From Jejubacter sp036620675 (lineage in GTDB: Bacteria; Pseudomonadota; Gammaproteobacteria; Enterobacterales; Enterobacteriaceae): a stretch of 64,000 bases of DNA. The stretch lies in NCBI GenBank assembly GCA_036620675.1, contig JAZHEE010000002.1, one strand, 5' to 3'. Position numbers and translations under genes: made by a program. Numbering within the stretch: the stretch's first letter is position 1; every line of letters starts with the position of its first letter. Positions 40,136-48,074 of this stretch are shown one piece after another. The notes beneath the pieces are model-generated. The model did not search any database and had not been told where the DNA came from. It saw nothing but the letters and a program-made list of their open reading frames with translations.

Positions 40136-41540
40136 CCGTATCGCAGCGCCGACTGATAAAAAGTGTAGCGCTGGCGGACTGGCTGTCGGCATTCTCGGGG
40201 CGCTGAAATCATCGGGCGGTCTGTGGTTTGGCTGGAGTGGTGAAATCGGGGATGAAGAGGCTCCGTTGCAGCAGGAGAGCCACGGTAATATTACCTGGGC
40301 ATCATTTCATCTTAGCGAACAGCATTATGAACAGTATTACTGCCAGTTTTCTAACGCGGTGCTGTGGCCAGCATTTCACTATCGGCTCGATCTGGTCAAG
40401 TTTCAGCGTGAAGCCTGGCAGGGGTATCTGGAGGTTAATGGCATGCTGGCGGAAAAGCTGCGCCCGCTGGTTGCGCCTGACGATACTCTGTGGGTGCATG
40501 ACTATCATTTGTTGCCTTTCGCCAGCGAGCTGCGCCAGCGTGGTATAGACAACCGTATTGGTTTCTTCCTGCATATCCCTTTCCCGTCTCCGGATATTTT
40601 CAACGCGCTGCCGCCTCATACCGAGCTGCTGCAGCGCATGTGCGATTACGATCTGCTGGGCTTTCAGACCGAAGGAGATCGGCTGGCGTTTCTGGACAGC
40701 GTCGCCAGACAGACCCGTATGACCCATGTCGGATCCCACCAGCACAGCGCCTGGGGGCGAACATTCCGTACTGCGGTTTATCCCATTGGGATCGCACCGG
40801 ACGAGATTGCCGAACAGGCGGCGGAACCGCTGCCGCCCAGGCTGGTGGAGCTCAAGCAGGAACTGGGCAACATCCGCAATATCTTTTCCGTGGAACGGCT
40901 GGACTACTCCAAAGGGTTGCCGGAGCGCTTCCTGGCATTTGAGTCACTGCTGGAAAACTACCCGGAGCATCACGGCAATATCCGCTATACCCAGATAGCG
41001 CCCACCTCGCGTGGCGACGTCCAGGCCTATCAGGATATTCGCCATCAGCTGGAGACCGAAGCGGGAAGGATTAACGGCAAGTACGGACAGCTTGGCTGGA
41101 CGCCGCTTTATTATCTGAACCAGCATTTTGAGCGACGGTTGCTGATGAAGGTGTTCCGCTATGCCGATGTGGGGCTGGTGACGCCGCTGCGTGATGGAAT
41201 GAACCTGGTGGCCAAGGAGTATGTAGCGGCGCAGGATCCGGAAAATCCCGGGGTACTGGTACTGTCGCAGTTCGCCGGCGCCGCCCAGGAGCTGACTTCG
41301 GCGCTTATCGTCAACCCTTACGATCGGGACGATGTCGCCAGTGCGTTGCACCGGGCGCTGACTATGCCACTGGCTGAACGCCTGGTGCGCCATGGCGAGA
41401 TGCTGGAAGTGGTGAAATCTAATGATATCGGTCACTGGCAGCGTAGCTTCGTGCGGGATCTGAAAGCGGTGATCCCCCGCAGTCATTTACGGGTACGGCG
41501 ACCGGATGCGATAACGGCAGTCGCGTCAGTGAAGCGATAG
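40110..41540 (+). CDS. otsA: Trehalose-6-phosphate synthase OtsA
   Basis: The protein has 476 residues of glycosyltransferase family 20. SRLVVVSNRIAAP at the N terminus, LWVHDYHLLPFASELRQRG, GFFLHIPFPSPDIFNALP, ERLDYSKGLPERFLAFE (binding of the donor) and LRDGMNLVAKEYVAAQ are all family signatures. It makes trehalose-6-phosphate from UDP-glucose and glucose-6-phosphate. ATG 40110 has AGGAGG upstream, inside otsB, so the pair is translationally coupled. It ends 4 bp from the convergent uspC. Confidence 0.97.
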   Translation: MSRLVVVSNRIAAPTDKKCSAGGLAVGILGALKSSGGLWFGWSGEIGDEEAPLQQESHGNITWASFHLSEQHYEQYYCQFSNAVLWPAFHYRLDLVKFQREAWQGYLEVNGMLAEKLRPLVAPDDTLWVHDYHLLPFASELRQRGIDNRIGFFLHIPFPSPDIFNALPPHTELLQRMCDYDLLGFQTEGDRLAFLDSVARQTRMTHVGSHQHSAWGRTFRTAVYPIGIAPDEIAEQAAEPLPPRLVELKQELGNIRNIFSVERLDYSKGLPERFLAFESLLENYPEHHGNIRYTQIAPTSRGDVQAYQDIRHQLETEAGRINGKYGQLGWTPLYYLNQHFERRLLMKVFRYADVGLVTPLRDGMNLVAKEYVAAQDPENPGVLVLSQFAGAAQELTSALIVNPYDRDDVASALHRALTMPLAERLVRHGEMLEVVKSNDIGHWQRSFVRDLKAVIPRSHLRVRRPDAITAVASVKR

Positions 41541-41544
41541 GTCG

Positions 41545-41967
41545 CTAATCCAGCGCGACCAGCAGCACATCCACGCTGCTGGTCGCTACCACCGAACGTG
41601 CCGAACAGAGTGCCTTACCGAACGCATTCTGATTATGGTTCCCGTAGATAATAAGGTCGATATCGCTGTGCTGGCACAGATGGCGCAGGTATTCGCTGAG
41701 TTCGCCACCGGCGATAAGCGTTTTTGCGATGGGGTATCCGGCCCGCTGGCATAACCCATCAAGGAACATCTGGCTCTCTTCGCGCAGTAGCTCCCGCAGG
41801 CTACCGAGCATTGGCGCCGCCATCTGATTGTAGAGTTCCGGATCTGCCGTGACCGTTAACAGCGTAATCTTCGCCTCCCATGGGCGCGCCAGTTCCACCG
41901 CTTTTTCTACCAGTCGATCGCTTTCCGGGGTCGCCGCCACGGCGACCAGAAGATGACGCCAGCTCAT
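41545..41967 (-). CDS. uspC: Universal stress protein UspC
   Basis: The protein has 140 residues and the Usp fold; it resembles E. coli UspC (ILVAVAVTPES there, LLVAVAATPESDRLVEKA here; PELYNQMAAPMLGSLRELL; SEYLRHLCQHSDIDLIIYGNHNQNAF). It lacks the ATP-binding G-x2-G-x9-GS signature of UspFG types, as UspC does. ATG 41965-41967 has GGAGG upstream on its strand; the longer frame is not supported. Next to otsBA as in E. coli, where both respond to osmotic stress. Confidence 0.92.
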   Translation of the reverse strand: MSWRHLLVAVAATPESDRLVEKAVELARPWEAKITLLTVTADPELYNQMAAPMLGSLRELLREESQMFLDGLCQRAGYPIAKTLIAGGELSEYLRHLCQHSDIDLIIYGNHNQNAFGKALCSARSVVATSSVDVLLVALD

Positions 41968-42089
41968 AATGCCTCCTGCCTTGCGCTTCGCTTCACTCCT
42001 TAAAGCCTGGTAGATTCTCAGGGAAAAGACAGTGACCGGTGTCGGATTGCCGCCAGCGGGCAGGCTATCCGGCATGAAATGTATACCGG

Positions 42090-43610
42090 CTACTTAACTC
42101 CCAGCCGCTTAGCCAGTCGATGCAGGTTAGCAACGTTGACATTGAGCTCCCTGGCGGCAGCGGCCCAGTTACCGTGGGTGTGGGCCAGCGCCTGTCTCAG
42201 GGTGCGGCGCTGGAAATCATCGGTGGCGTCACGCAGCGATAGTCCATGGGCTACCGGGAGAGCGTCGGCGATCGTGGGCGCTGGTGCAGCAGCTGATGGA
42301 TCGTTAAGCGCGAAATGGCCAGGCTCCAGCACGACCTCGCTGCCGGAGCCGGTGGCCCGCGCCAGCACGATGGCGCGATAAATGGCATGCTCCAGCTCGC
42401 GGATATTGCCAGGCCAGCCATAGCCGAGCAGGCGCTGAAGCGCTCCCTGGCTCAGTACCACCTGAGTCAGGCCCAGACGCTGGCGGCTCTGTTCGCAGAA
42501 AAAACCGGCCAGCAGGGCGATATCGTCGCCGCGCTCGCGTAGCGCCGGTACCGACACCGGGAATACGCTCAGGCGATGGAACAGATCGGCGCGGAAGTTG
42601 CCGTTCAGCACTTCCTGCTTGAGATCGCGGTTAGTGGCGGCCAGTACCCGAACATCGACCCGCAGGCTGCGATCGTCGCCGACCCGCTGAATGTCGCCGT
42701 ACTGGAGTACTCTTAACAATTTGGCCTGTAGCGGCAGAGAAAGCTCGCCGATCTCATCCAGAAACAGCGTGCCCTCATGGGCCATTTCGAATTTACCGCT
42801 GCGGTTGCTGATAGCGCCAGTAAAAGCGCCTTTTACGTGGCCGAACAGTTCGCTTTCCGCCACGCTTTCCGGTAGCGCAGCGCAGTTCAGATAGACCAGA
42901 GGCTTTTCCGCACGCATAGAGGCACGGTGGATGGCGCGGGCCACCAGCTCTTTGCCGGTTCCGGTTTCGCCGCTAATCAGCACGTTGAGATCGGAAGGGG
43001 CGACAATTTCAATCTCTTTTTTAAGCTGCGTCATGCCAGGCGACAGGCCGATCATCTCGCTATCCGGCGCATGATTTCCCGGGTGCAGCGCCGGCAGCAC
43101 ATCGTGATTTTCCAGTTGTTCGATCAGCAGGGCATTGTTCAGGGCGCCCGCCGCCAGCACAGCGATAAGCCGCAGCTCCTCGTCGCTAAAGGTGTCGAAC
43201 TGGGTCGGATTCATGCCGTCCATGGTCAGAGCGCCAATCAGCGTCTGGCTGGCGAACAGCGGCAGCCCTACGCAGGCATGCACTTTCAGTACCTCCTGGT
43301 CGGGAATTAGCCCGTCGTAGGGATCGGGCAGCGTGCTGTCCGCCGGAAAGCGTACCACATCGCCGGCGCGGGCGATGGCCTCCAGGCGCGGGTGCGCTTC
43401 AAGGGCGAAGCGGCGGCCCAGGACGTCGGGGGATAGGCCGTCAATGGCCAGCGGCCTGAACTGCTGGCGCTCATAGCCCAGCAGGGCGCAGGCGTCGCAG
43501 TTCAGTACTTCGCGCAGGGTGGTTATCAGGCGCTGGAAGCGATCTTCCTGACTGATGCCGTTCTGAAGTTCAATGGCGATTTTCGCCAGCAGGTTAACGG
43601 AGAGGCTCAT
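42090..43610 (-). CDS. norR: NorR, nitric-oxide-sensing sigma54-dependent activator
   Basis: The protein has 506 residues. Residues 1-~170 form the GAF domain that carries the NO-binding non-haem iron. Next, the AAA+ domain has GETGTGKELVARAIH (Walker A), ELFGHVKGAFTGA (the GAFTGA loop contacting sigma54) and GTLFLDEIGELSL (Walker B). The C-terminal helix-turn-helix is NWAAAARELNVNVANLHRLAKRLG. It is divergent from norVW, with three binding sites between. ATG 43608-43610 matches the E. coli start (MSLSVNLLAKIAIELQ). In E. coli it activates norVW under nitric oxide stress. Confidence 0.96.
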   Translation of the reverse strand: MSLSVNLLAKIAIELQNGISQEDRFQRLITTLREVLNCDACALLGYERQQFRPLAIDGLSPDVLGRRFALEAHPRLEAIARAGDVVRFPADSTLPDPYDGLIPDQEVLKVHACVGLPLFASQTLIGALTMDGMNPTQFDTFSDEELRLIAVLAAGALNNALLIEQLENHDVLPALHPGNHAPDSEMIGLSPGMTQLKKEIEIVAPSDLNVLISGETGTGKELVARAIHRASMRAEKPLVYLNCAALPESVAESELFGHVKGAFTGAISNRSGKFEMAHEGTLFLDEIGELSLPLQAKLLRVLQYGDIQRVGDDRSLRVDVRVLAATNRDLKQEVLNGNFRADLFHRLSVFPVSVPALRERGDDIALLAGFFCEQSRQRLGLTQVVLSQGALQRLLGYGWPGNIRELEHAIYRAIVLARATGSGSEVVLEPGHFALNDPSAAAPAPTIADALPVAHGLSLRDATDDFQRRTLRQALAHTHGNWAAAARELNVNVANLHRLAKRLGVK

Positions 43611-43625
43611 CGATTTTCTCGTGTC

Positions 43626-43681
43626 GTCATTATGACTGTGATGACTGTCATAATGACAATTATAGCCATAGTCATAATGAC
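43626..43681. promoter_or_regulatory. Three NorR enhancer sites
   Basis: GTCATTATGAC (43626-43636), GTCATAATGAC (43647-43657) and GTCATAATGAC (43671-43681) are perfect inverted repeats with the NorR core GT-N7-AC, spaced 21 and 24 bp. Three sites are also found in E. coli, where NorR hexamers assemble on them. Confidence 0.92.
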
Positions 43682-43734
43682 AATCAAAAAAATGCAAAAA
43701 ATAATTTTTTATTATAAATCAATAAAATAAAAAG

Positions 43735-43752
43735 TTGGCACGGTTCCTGATA
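43735..43752 (+). promoter_or_regulatory. Sigma54 promoter of norVW
   Basis: TTGGCACGGTTCCTGATA has a perfect -24 half (TTGGCACG). At the -12 position it reads GA instead of the usual GC. Position relative to NorR sites and norV agrees with the norV promoter of E. coli. Confidence 0.65.
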
Positions 43753-43804
43753 TATGACAAGCAACACACTTATTTGTCAGTACATCATTGATCGAGGTTA
43801 ACAG

Positions 43805-45262
43805 ATGGCTATTCACGTTAAGAACAATATTCACTGGGTCGGGCAGCGTGACTGGGAAGTGCGTGATTTTCACGGCACTGAATACAAAACCCTGAAGGGT
43901 AGCAGCTATAACAGCTATCTAATCCGCGAAGAAAAAAATGTCCTTATCGATACAGTCGATCATAAATTTAGCCGTGAATTCGTGCAGAACCTGCGTGCCG
44001 AAATCGACCTTGAGCAGATCGATTATATCATTATTAACCATGCCGAAGAGGATCACGCGGGGGCGCTTTCCGAACTGATGGCCGCTATTCCCAATACGCC
44101 GATCTACTGTACCGCCAACGGCGTGGATTCGATTACCGGTCACCACCATCATCCGGAATGGAACTTCAACGTGGTGAAAACCGGCGACAGTCTGGATATC
44201 GGTAACGGCAAGCAGCTGATCTTCGTTGAAACTCCGATGCTGCACTGGCCGGACAGTATGATGACCTATATGACCGGCGATGCGGTGCTGTTCAGCAACG
44301 ACGCCTTTGGTCAGCACTACTGCGACGAACACCTGTTCAACGACGAGGTAGACCAGGCGGAGCTGTTTGAGCAGTGCCAGCGCTACTACGCCAATATCCT
44401 GACGCCGTTTAGCCGCCTGGTGACGCCGAAAATTACCGAAATCCTGGGCTTTAACCTGCCGGTGGATATGATAGCCACCTCTCACGGCGTGGTATGGCGC
44501 GATAATCCGACCCAGATAGTCGAGCTGTATCTGAAGTGGGCAGCGGACTACCAGGAAGATCGCATCACCATCTTCTATGACACCATGTCTAATAACACTC
44601 GTATGATGGCCGATGCCATTGCGCAGGGAATTAACGAAGTGGATCCCCGGGTGGCGGTGAAAATCTTCAACGTGGCGCGTCACGATAAGAACGAAATTCT
44701 GACCAATGTCTTCCGCTCTAAAGGGGTACTGGCGGGGACCTCTACCATGAACAACGTAATGATGCCGAAAATCGCCGGTCTGGTGGAAGAGATGACCGGG
44801 CTGCGTTTTCGCAACAAACGGGCCAGCGCTTTTGGCTCCCACGGCTGGAGCGGCGGCGCGGTGGACAGGCTTTCAACCCGTTTGCAGGATGCCGGGTTTG
44901 AAATGTCCCTGAGTCTGAAGGCCAAATGGCGCCCGGATGTCGACGCTCTGGCGCTGTGCCGCGAGCACGGTCGGGAAATCGCCCGCCAGTGGGCCCTCTC
45001 TCCACTGCCGCAGACCACCAGCGTCCCGGTGGCGCAAAGCGCCAGCAGCGCGCCGCAGCAGCCAGCAAGTGCCGGTTGTGCCGACCTGGGGCCGCGTATG
45101 CAGTGCAGCGTCTGTCAGTGGATTTACGATCCCGAGCAGGGCGAGCCGATGCAGGGCGTAGAGCCGGGCACGCCCTGGAGCGAGGTGCCGGATAACTTCC
45201 TGTGCCCCGAATGTTCGCTGGGTAAAGACGTTTTCGACGTCCTGGCTTCGGAGGCAAAATGA
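43805..45262 (+). CDS. norV: Flavorubredoxin NorV, anaerobic nitric oxide reductase
   Basis: The protein has 485 residues. The N-terminal metallo-beta-lactamase-like domain has the di-iron ligands HAEEDH (H79, E81, D83), and later DAVLFSNDAFGQH and ATSHGVVWR. A flavodoxin domain (ITIFYDTMSNNTRMMADAI, ~255-395) and a C-terminal rubredoxin with CSVCQWIYDP and CPECSLGKD follow. It reduces NO to N2O under anaerobic conditions in the cytoplasm, with electrons from NorW. It overlaps norW by ATGA. Regulated by NorR and sigma54 as shown upstream. Confidence 0.97.
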   Translation: MAIHVKNNIHWVGQRDWEVRDFHGTEYKTLKGSSYNSYLIREEKNVLIDTVDHKFSREFVQNLRAEIDLEQIDYIIINHAEEDHAGALSELMAAIPNTPIYCTANGVDSITGHHHHPEWNFNVVKTGDSLDIGNGKQLIFVETPMLHWPDSMMTYMTGDAVLFSNDAFGQHYCDEHLFNDEVDQAELFEQCQRYYANILTPFSRLVTPKITEILGFNLPVDMIATSHGVVWRDNPTQIVELYLKWAADYQEDRITIFYDTMSNNTRMMADAIAQGINEVDPRVAVKIFNVARHDKNEILTNVFRSKGVLAGTSTMNNVMMPKIAGLVEEMTGLRFRNKRASAFGSHGWSGGAVDRLSTRLQDAGFEMSLSLKAKWRPDVDALALCREHGREIARQWALSPLPQTTSVPVAQSASSAPQQPASAGCADLGPRMQCSVCQWIYDPEQGEPMQGVEPGTPWSEVPDNFLCPECSLGKDVFDVLASEAK

Positions 45263-46389
45263 GTCAGGGTATCGTCATTATCGGGTCGGGCTTCGCGGCC
45301 CGCCAACTGGTCAAAAGTATCCGTAAGCTCGATGCCGACGTGCCCCTGACCCTGATCGCCGCCGACAGCATCGATGAGTACAACAAACCCGATCTCAGCC
45401 ATGTGATAAGCCAGGGACAGCGGGCGGATGCCATGACCCGGCAGCTGGCCGGTGAATTCGCCGAACAGTTTAATCTGCGGCTGGTGCCGCACACCTGGGT
45501 TACGGATATCGATGCCGATAACCGGGTGGTCAAAGGCAACGGGCAGCAGTGGGGCTACGATAGTCTGGTGCTGGCGACCGGTTCGTCGGCGCGTCTGCCA
45601 CCGGTCGAGGGCAGGGATCTGCTTCTGACCCTTAACAGTCAACAGGAGTACCGCGCCTGCGAATCGCGGCTGACGGATGCCCGCCGGGTGATGATTCTTG
45701 GTGGCGGTTTGATCGGCTGTGAACTGGCGATGGATTTCTGCCGGGCCGGTAAACAGGTCACCGTGGTCGATAACGGCCCCTGCCTGCTGGCTTCGCTGCT
45801 GCCGCCAGAAGTGAGCGGACGCCTGCAGCATAAGCTGAGCGCTATGGGGGTTGAGATCCTCACCGGTCAGCAGCTGGCGAAACTGGATCGCAGCTCGGCC
45901 GGGCTGGAAGTGCATCTGGCAAGCGGCAGGGTGCTGAAAGTGGATGAAGCCGTTTCTGCTATCGGTCTGCACGCCAACATCGACCTGGCGCGGCGCGCCG
46001 GTTTGACGGTGAATCAGGGGATTGTGGTGGATGATGGCCTGCGGACGTCCCGACAGCATATCTATGCGCTGGGCGACTGTGCTGAAATCAACGGGCGGCT
46101 GATGCCTTTCCTGCAACCAACGCTGCTGAGCGCCATGACCCTGGCGAAAAATCTGCTCGGTCAGAATGCCATCCTGAAGCTGCCAGCGATGCTGGTGAAA
46201 ATTAAGACCCCGGAACTGCCCTTACAGCTGGCGGGGGAGACCGGGCGCCGCGATCTGGCCTGGCAGATTTCCACCGGCCCGGAAGGTCTGGTCGCCAAAG
46301 GATTCGACCCGAACCAGAAACTGTGCGCCTTTGTGGTCAGCGAAGGACAGGTACCTCAGGCCTTCGTGCTGCTGCGCGAACTGCAATAA
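45259..46389 (+). CDS. norW: NorW, NADH:flavorubredoxin reductase
   Basis: The protein has 376 residues of the FAD-dependent pyridine nucleotide reductase family: GIVIIGSGFAARQLVKSIRK (FAD Rossmann motif), LVLATGSSARLPPVEG, RVMILGGGLIGCELAMDFCR (NADH-binding motif) and IYALGDCAEING. It transfers electrons from NADH to the rubredoxin domain of NorV. The ATG overlaps the norV stop. A terminator lies 70 bp downstream. Confidence 0.96.
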   Translation: MSQGIVIIGSGFAARQLVKSIRKLDADVPLTLIAADSIDEYNKPDLSHVISQGQRADAMTRQLAGEFAEQFNLRLVPHTWVTDIDADNRVVKGNGQQWGYDSLVLATGSSARLPPVEGRDLLLTLNSQQEYRACESRLTDARRVMILGGGLIGCELAMDFCRAGKQVTVVDNGPCLLASLLPPEVSGRLQHKLSAMGVEILTGQQLAKLDRSSAGLEVHLASGRVLKVDEAVSAIGLHANIDLARRAGLTVNQGIVVDDGLRTSRQHIYALGDCAEINGRLMPFLQPTLLSAMTLAKNLLGQNAILKLPAMLVKIKTPELPLQLAGETGRRDLAWQISTGPEGLVAKGFDPNQKLCAFVVSEGQVPQAFVLLRELQ

Positions 46390-46460
46390 CGTTAACCTCT
46401 CCCGCGCAGGGACGCGCGGCATGCCTTTAGCCGGAGCCTTTCTGGCGCGTTTGTCCGTTT

Positions 46461-46483
46461 GCCCCGTTATCCGGGGCTTTTTT
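46461..46483 (+). terminator. Terminator of norVW
   Basis: GCCCCG, loop TTATC, CGGGGC followed by six T residues. Confidence 0.9.
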
Positions 46484-46564
46484 ATGGTTCATCGCGGACT
46501 GGCGTGAAGCTGAAGTTACCGGCGGCAGCCCTGGCTTTCCGGGTGAGTATGTCGCGCAGGAGAA

Positions 46565-46660
46565 GGTTCCGTTCACCTGCGGTGAATTAACAGAGAAGCA
46601 GTGACGCAAAGTGAACGGAACAGCCCACTGCATCGTCATATTCTACCCAGTGGGCTTTCA
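46565..46660. repeat. Partial unit of the large intergenic repeat
   Basis: GGTTCCGTTCACCTGCGGTG followed by the TTAACAGAGAAGCAGTG... segment and TGAACGGAACAGCCCACTGC matches the end of the large repeat (compare 27760-27830 and 47318-47380). It is a detached tail unit in front of copy 2. Confidence 0.65.
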
Positions 46661-46721
46661 GATGCAGACTGGGTCGGCGGTTGTAGTTCGTGGTCATGCC
46701 GGTTGCGCTATTTTTGCGACA

Positions 46722-47470
46722 GTGCCGTGTGCCGGGGGAATATGCCGCGATGGCGAAGGTTCCGTTCACCTGAAGGTGATTTCTCTTATGTAGGTTGCGG
46801 AATCGGTGAACGGGCCAGGGGCTCAAATGCCACCCCTGACAACCCGGCTTTCCGGCGTGAAAATCGCCGCTGACGCGGGCCCCTCCACTTTTCCCGTCCG
46901 CCGGACGGGTCGGGCGTGACGGCACCTCCCTGTGCCGCACGCCCTCAGCCCGACGTCCTGTCGGGCTGACCCTGGCAGCCGTGAACGCTGCGGCGATTTT
47001 CAGGCCGGAGAGTGTCATCATCTGTCATCTTCTGCTCTGATTAACAGCAAAGAATGGTGCTGGTCGCTTTTGAGCAACCTGTCTGAAGCGACGAGGGTGT
47101 AGCCACCCGGCTTAAAAAACGCCGTAGCGTTCACGAAGGGCCGGAGGAGCGACAGGATGTCGCGACAGGGTAAGGTCGCCTGGGATGGCGACTCTTGCCC
47201 GTTCCGAAAAGCCCGGAGTGATAAGCGAAGGGGCCCGCGTCAGCGGCGTTTTTTAGCGCCGGGGAGCCCGGGTCGCCAGGGGAGCGGCGATTGAGCCCCC
47301 CTGGCCCGTTCACCCGCGGTGAATTAACAGAGAAGCAGTGATGCAAAGTGAACGGAACTGCCCACCGCACCGTCATATTCTGCCGGTTTTGTTCTGAAAG
47401 TGGGCACCGAAGCCACCTGTTCCCCTCACCCCGGCCCTCTCCCGAAACGGGAGAGGGAGTTTCCCTGCAA
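46722..47470. repeat. Large structured intergenic repeat, copy 2
   Basis: This is the second copy of the element at 27142-27905, same orientation, between norW and rhiT. Shared landmarks in order: AGTGCCGTGT, AGGTTCCGTTCACCT, the CGGGCCAGGGGCTCA block, CCCGGCTTTCCGGCGTGAAA, a CGGCGATTTTCAGGCCGG hairpin-like block, CTGAAGCGACGAGGGTGT and the hairpin at 47168-47200. In that hairpin GGGCAA of copy 1 is GGGTAA, which still pairs with TTGCCC by G-T. No protein-like reading frame. Confidence 0.75.
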
Positions 47471-47750
47471 TGAACGGAACTGCCCGCCGCACCGTCATAT
47501 TCTGCCGGTTTTGTTCTGAAAGCGGGCGCCAAAGCTGCCTGTAACCCTCACTCCGGCCTGCTCCCGAAACGGGAGAGGGAGTTTCCCTGCAGTGAACGGA
47601 ACTGCCCGCCGCACCGTCATATTCTGCCGGTTTTGTTCTGAAAGCGGGCACCGAAGCCGCCTGTTACCCTCACCCCGGCCCTCTCCCGAAACGGGAGAGG
47701 GAGTGCAATGAACGGAACAGCCCGCTACATCATCATCTTCTGCCGGTTTT
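47349..47750. repeat. Tandem array of a ~122-bp unit
   Basis: Units begin with TGAACGGAAC at 47349, 47471, 47593 and 47709, so spacing is 122, 122 and 116 bp; the last unit is partial. Each holds TTCTGCCGGTTTTGTTCTG and the hairpin CTCTCCCGAAACGGGAGAG. One diverged unit stands alone at 27792-27905. The frames with repeated SPVSGEGRGEG in this array are artefacts of the repeat. Confidence 0.8.
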
Positions 47751-47890
47751 TTGTTTACGCTTTCGAACACTCCTCGCTAATCCACGCTGAACCTTTTTTA
47801 GGTTCCCAATATCGCGTGACCCATCCCGGATTCTTGAGCTGTCGTCCTGGGGAATTCTCACCCTGCATCTCAGTTTAAAATACTGCTTTT

Positions 47891-47919
47891 GATAAAAACA
47901 AACCACTGTTTTATAAATC
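47891..47919. promoter_or_regulatory. Imperfect palindrome upstream of rhiT
   Basis: GATAAAAACA (47891-47900) and CTGTTTTATAAATC (47906-47919) form an imperfect inverted repeat 155 bp upstream of rhiT. It weakly recalls a KdgR site. The promoter and any RhaS-type site for rhiTN should lie in 47751-48074, which holds no gene. Confidence 0.3.
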
Positions 47920-48074
47920 AGTGAAGCCGGTGTTGGTACTCTTTGCATTTTTGCCAGCGCGTCGGTGCGGCTGGCAAAAACAGAAAGGTTTGATGGCGGA
48001 AGGAGCCGGTACTTTAGCGAGGTAAAGGATTCCCTTATGTCGGATGACGACAAAAACAGTGAAGGGTGATGGCA

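Noticed and set aside
47131..47770. Overlapping minus-strand reading frames with repeated SPVSGEGRGEG and AVPFTAGKLP stretches
   Set aside because: They are translations of the 122-bp tandem repeat with its CTCTCCCG hairpin; no ribosome sites and no protein-like conservation.
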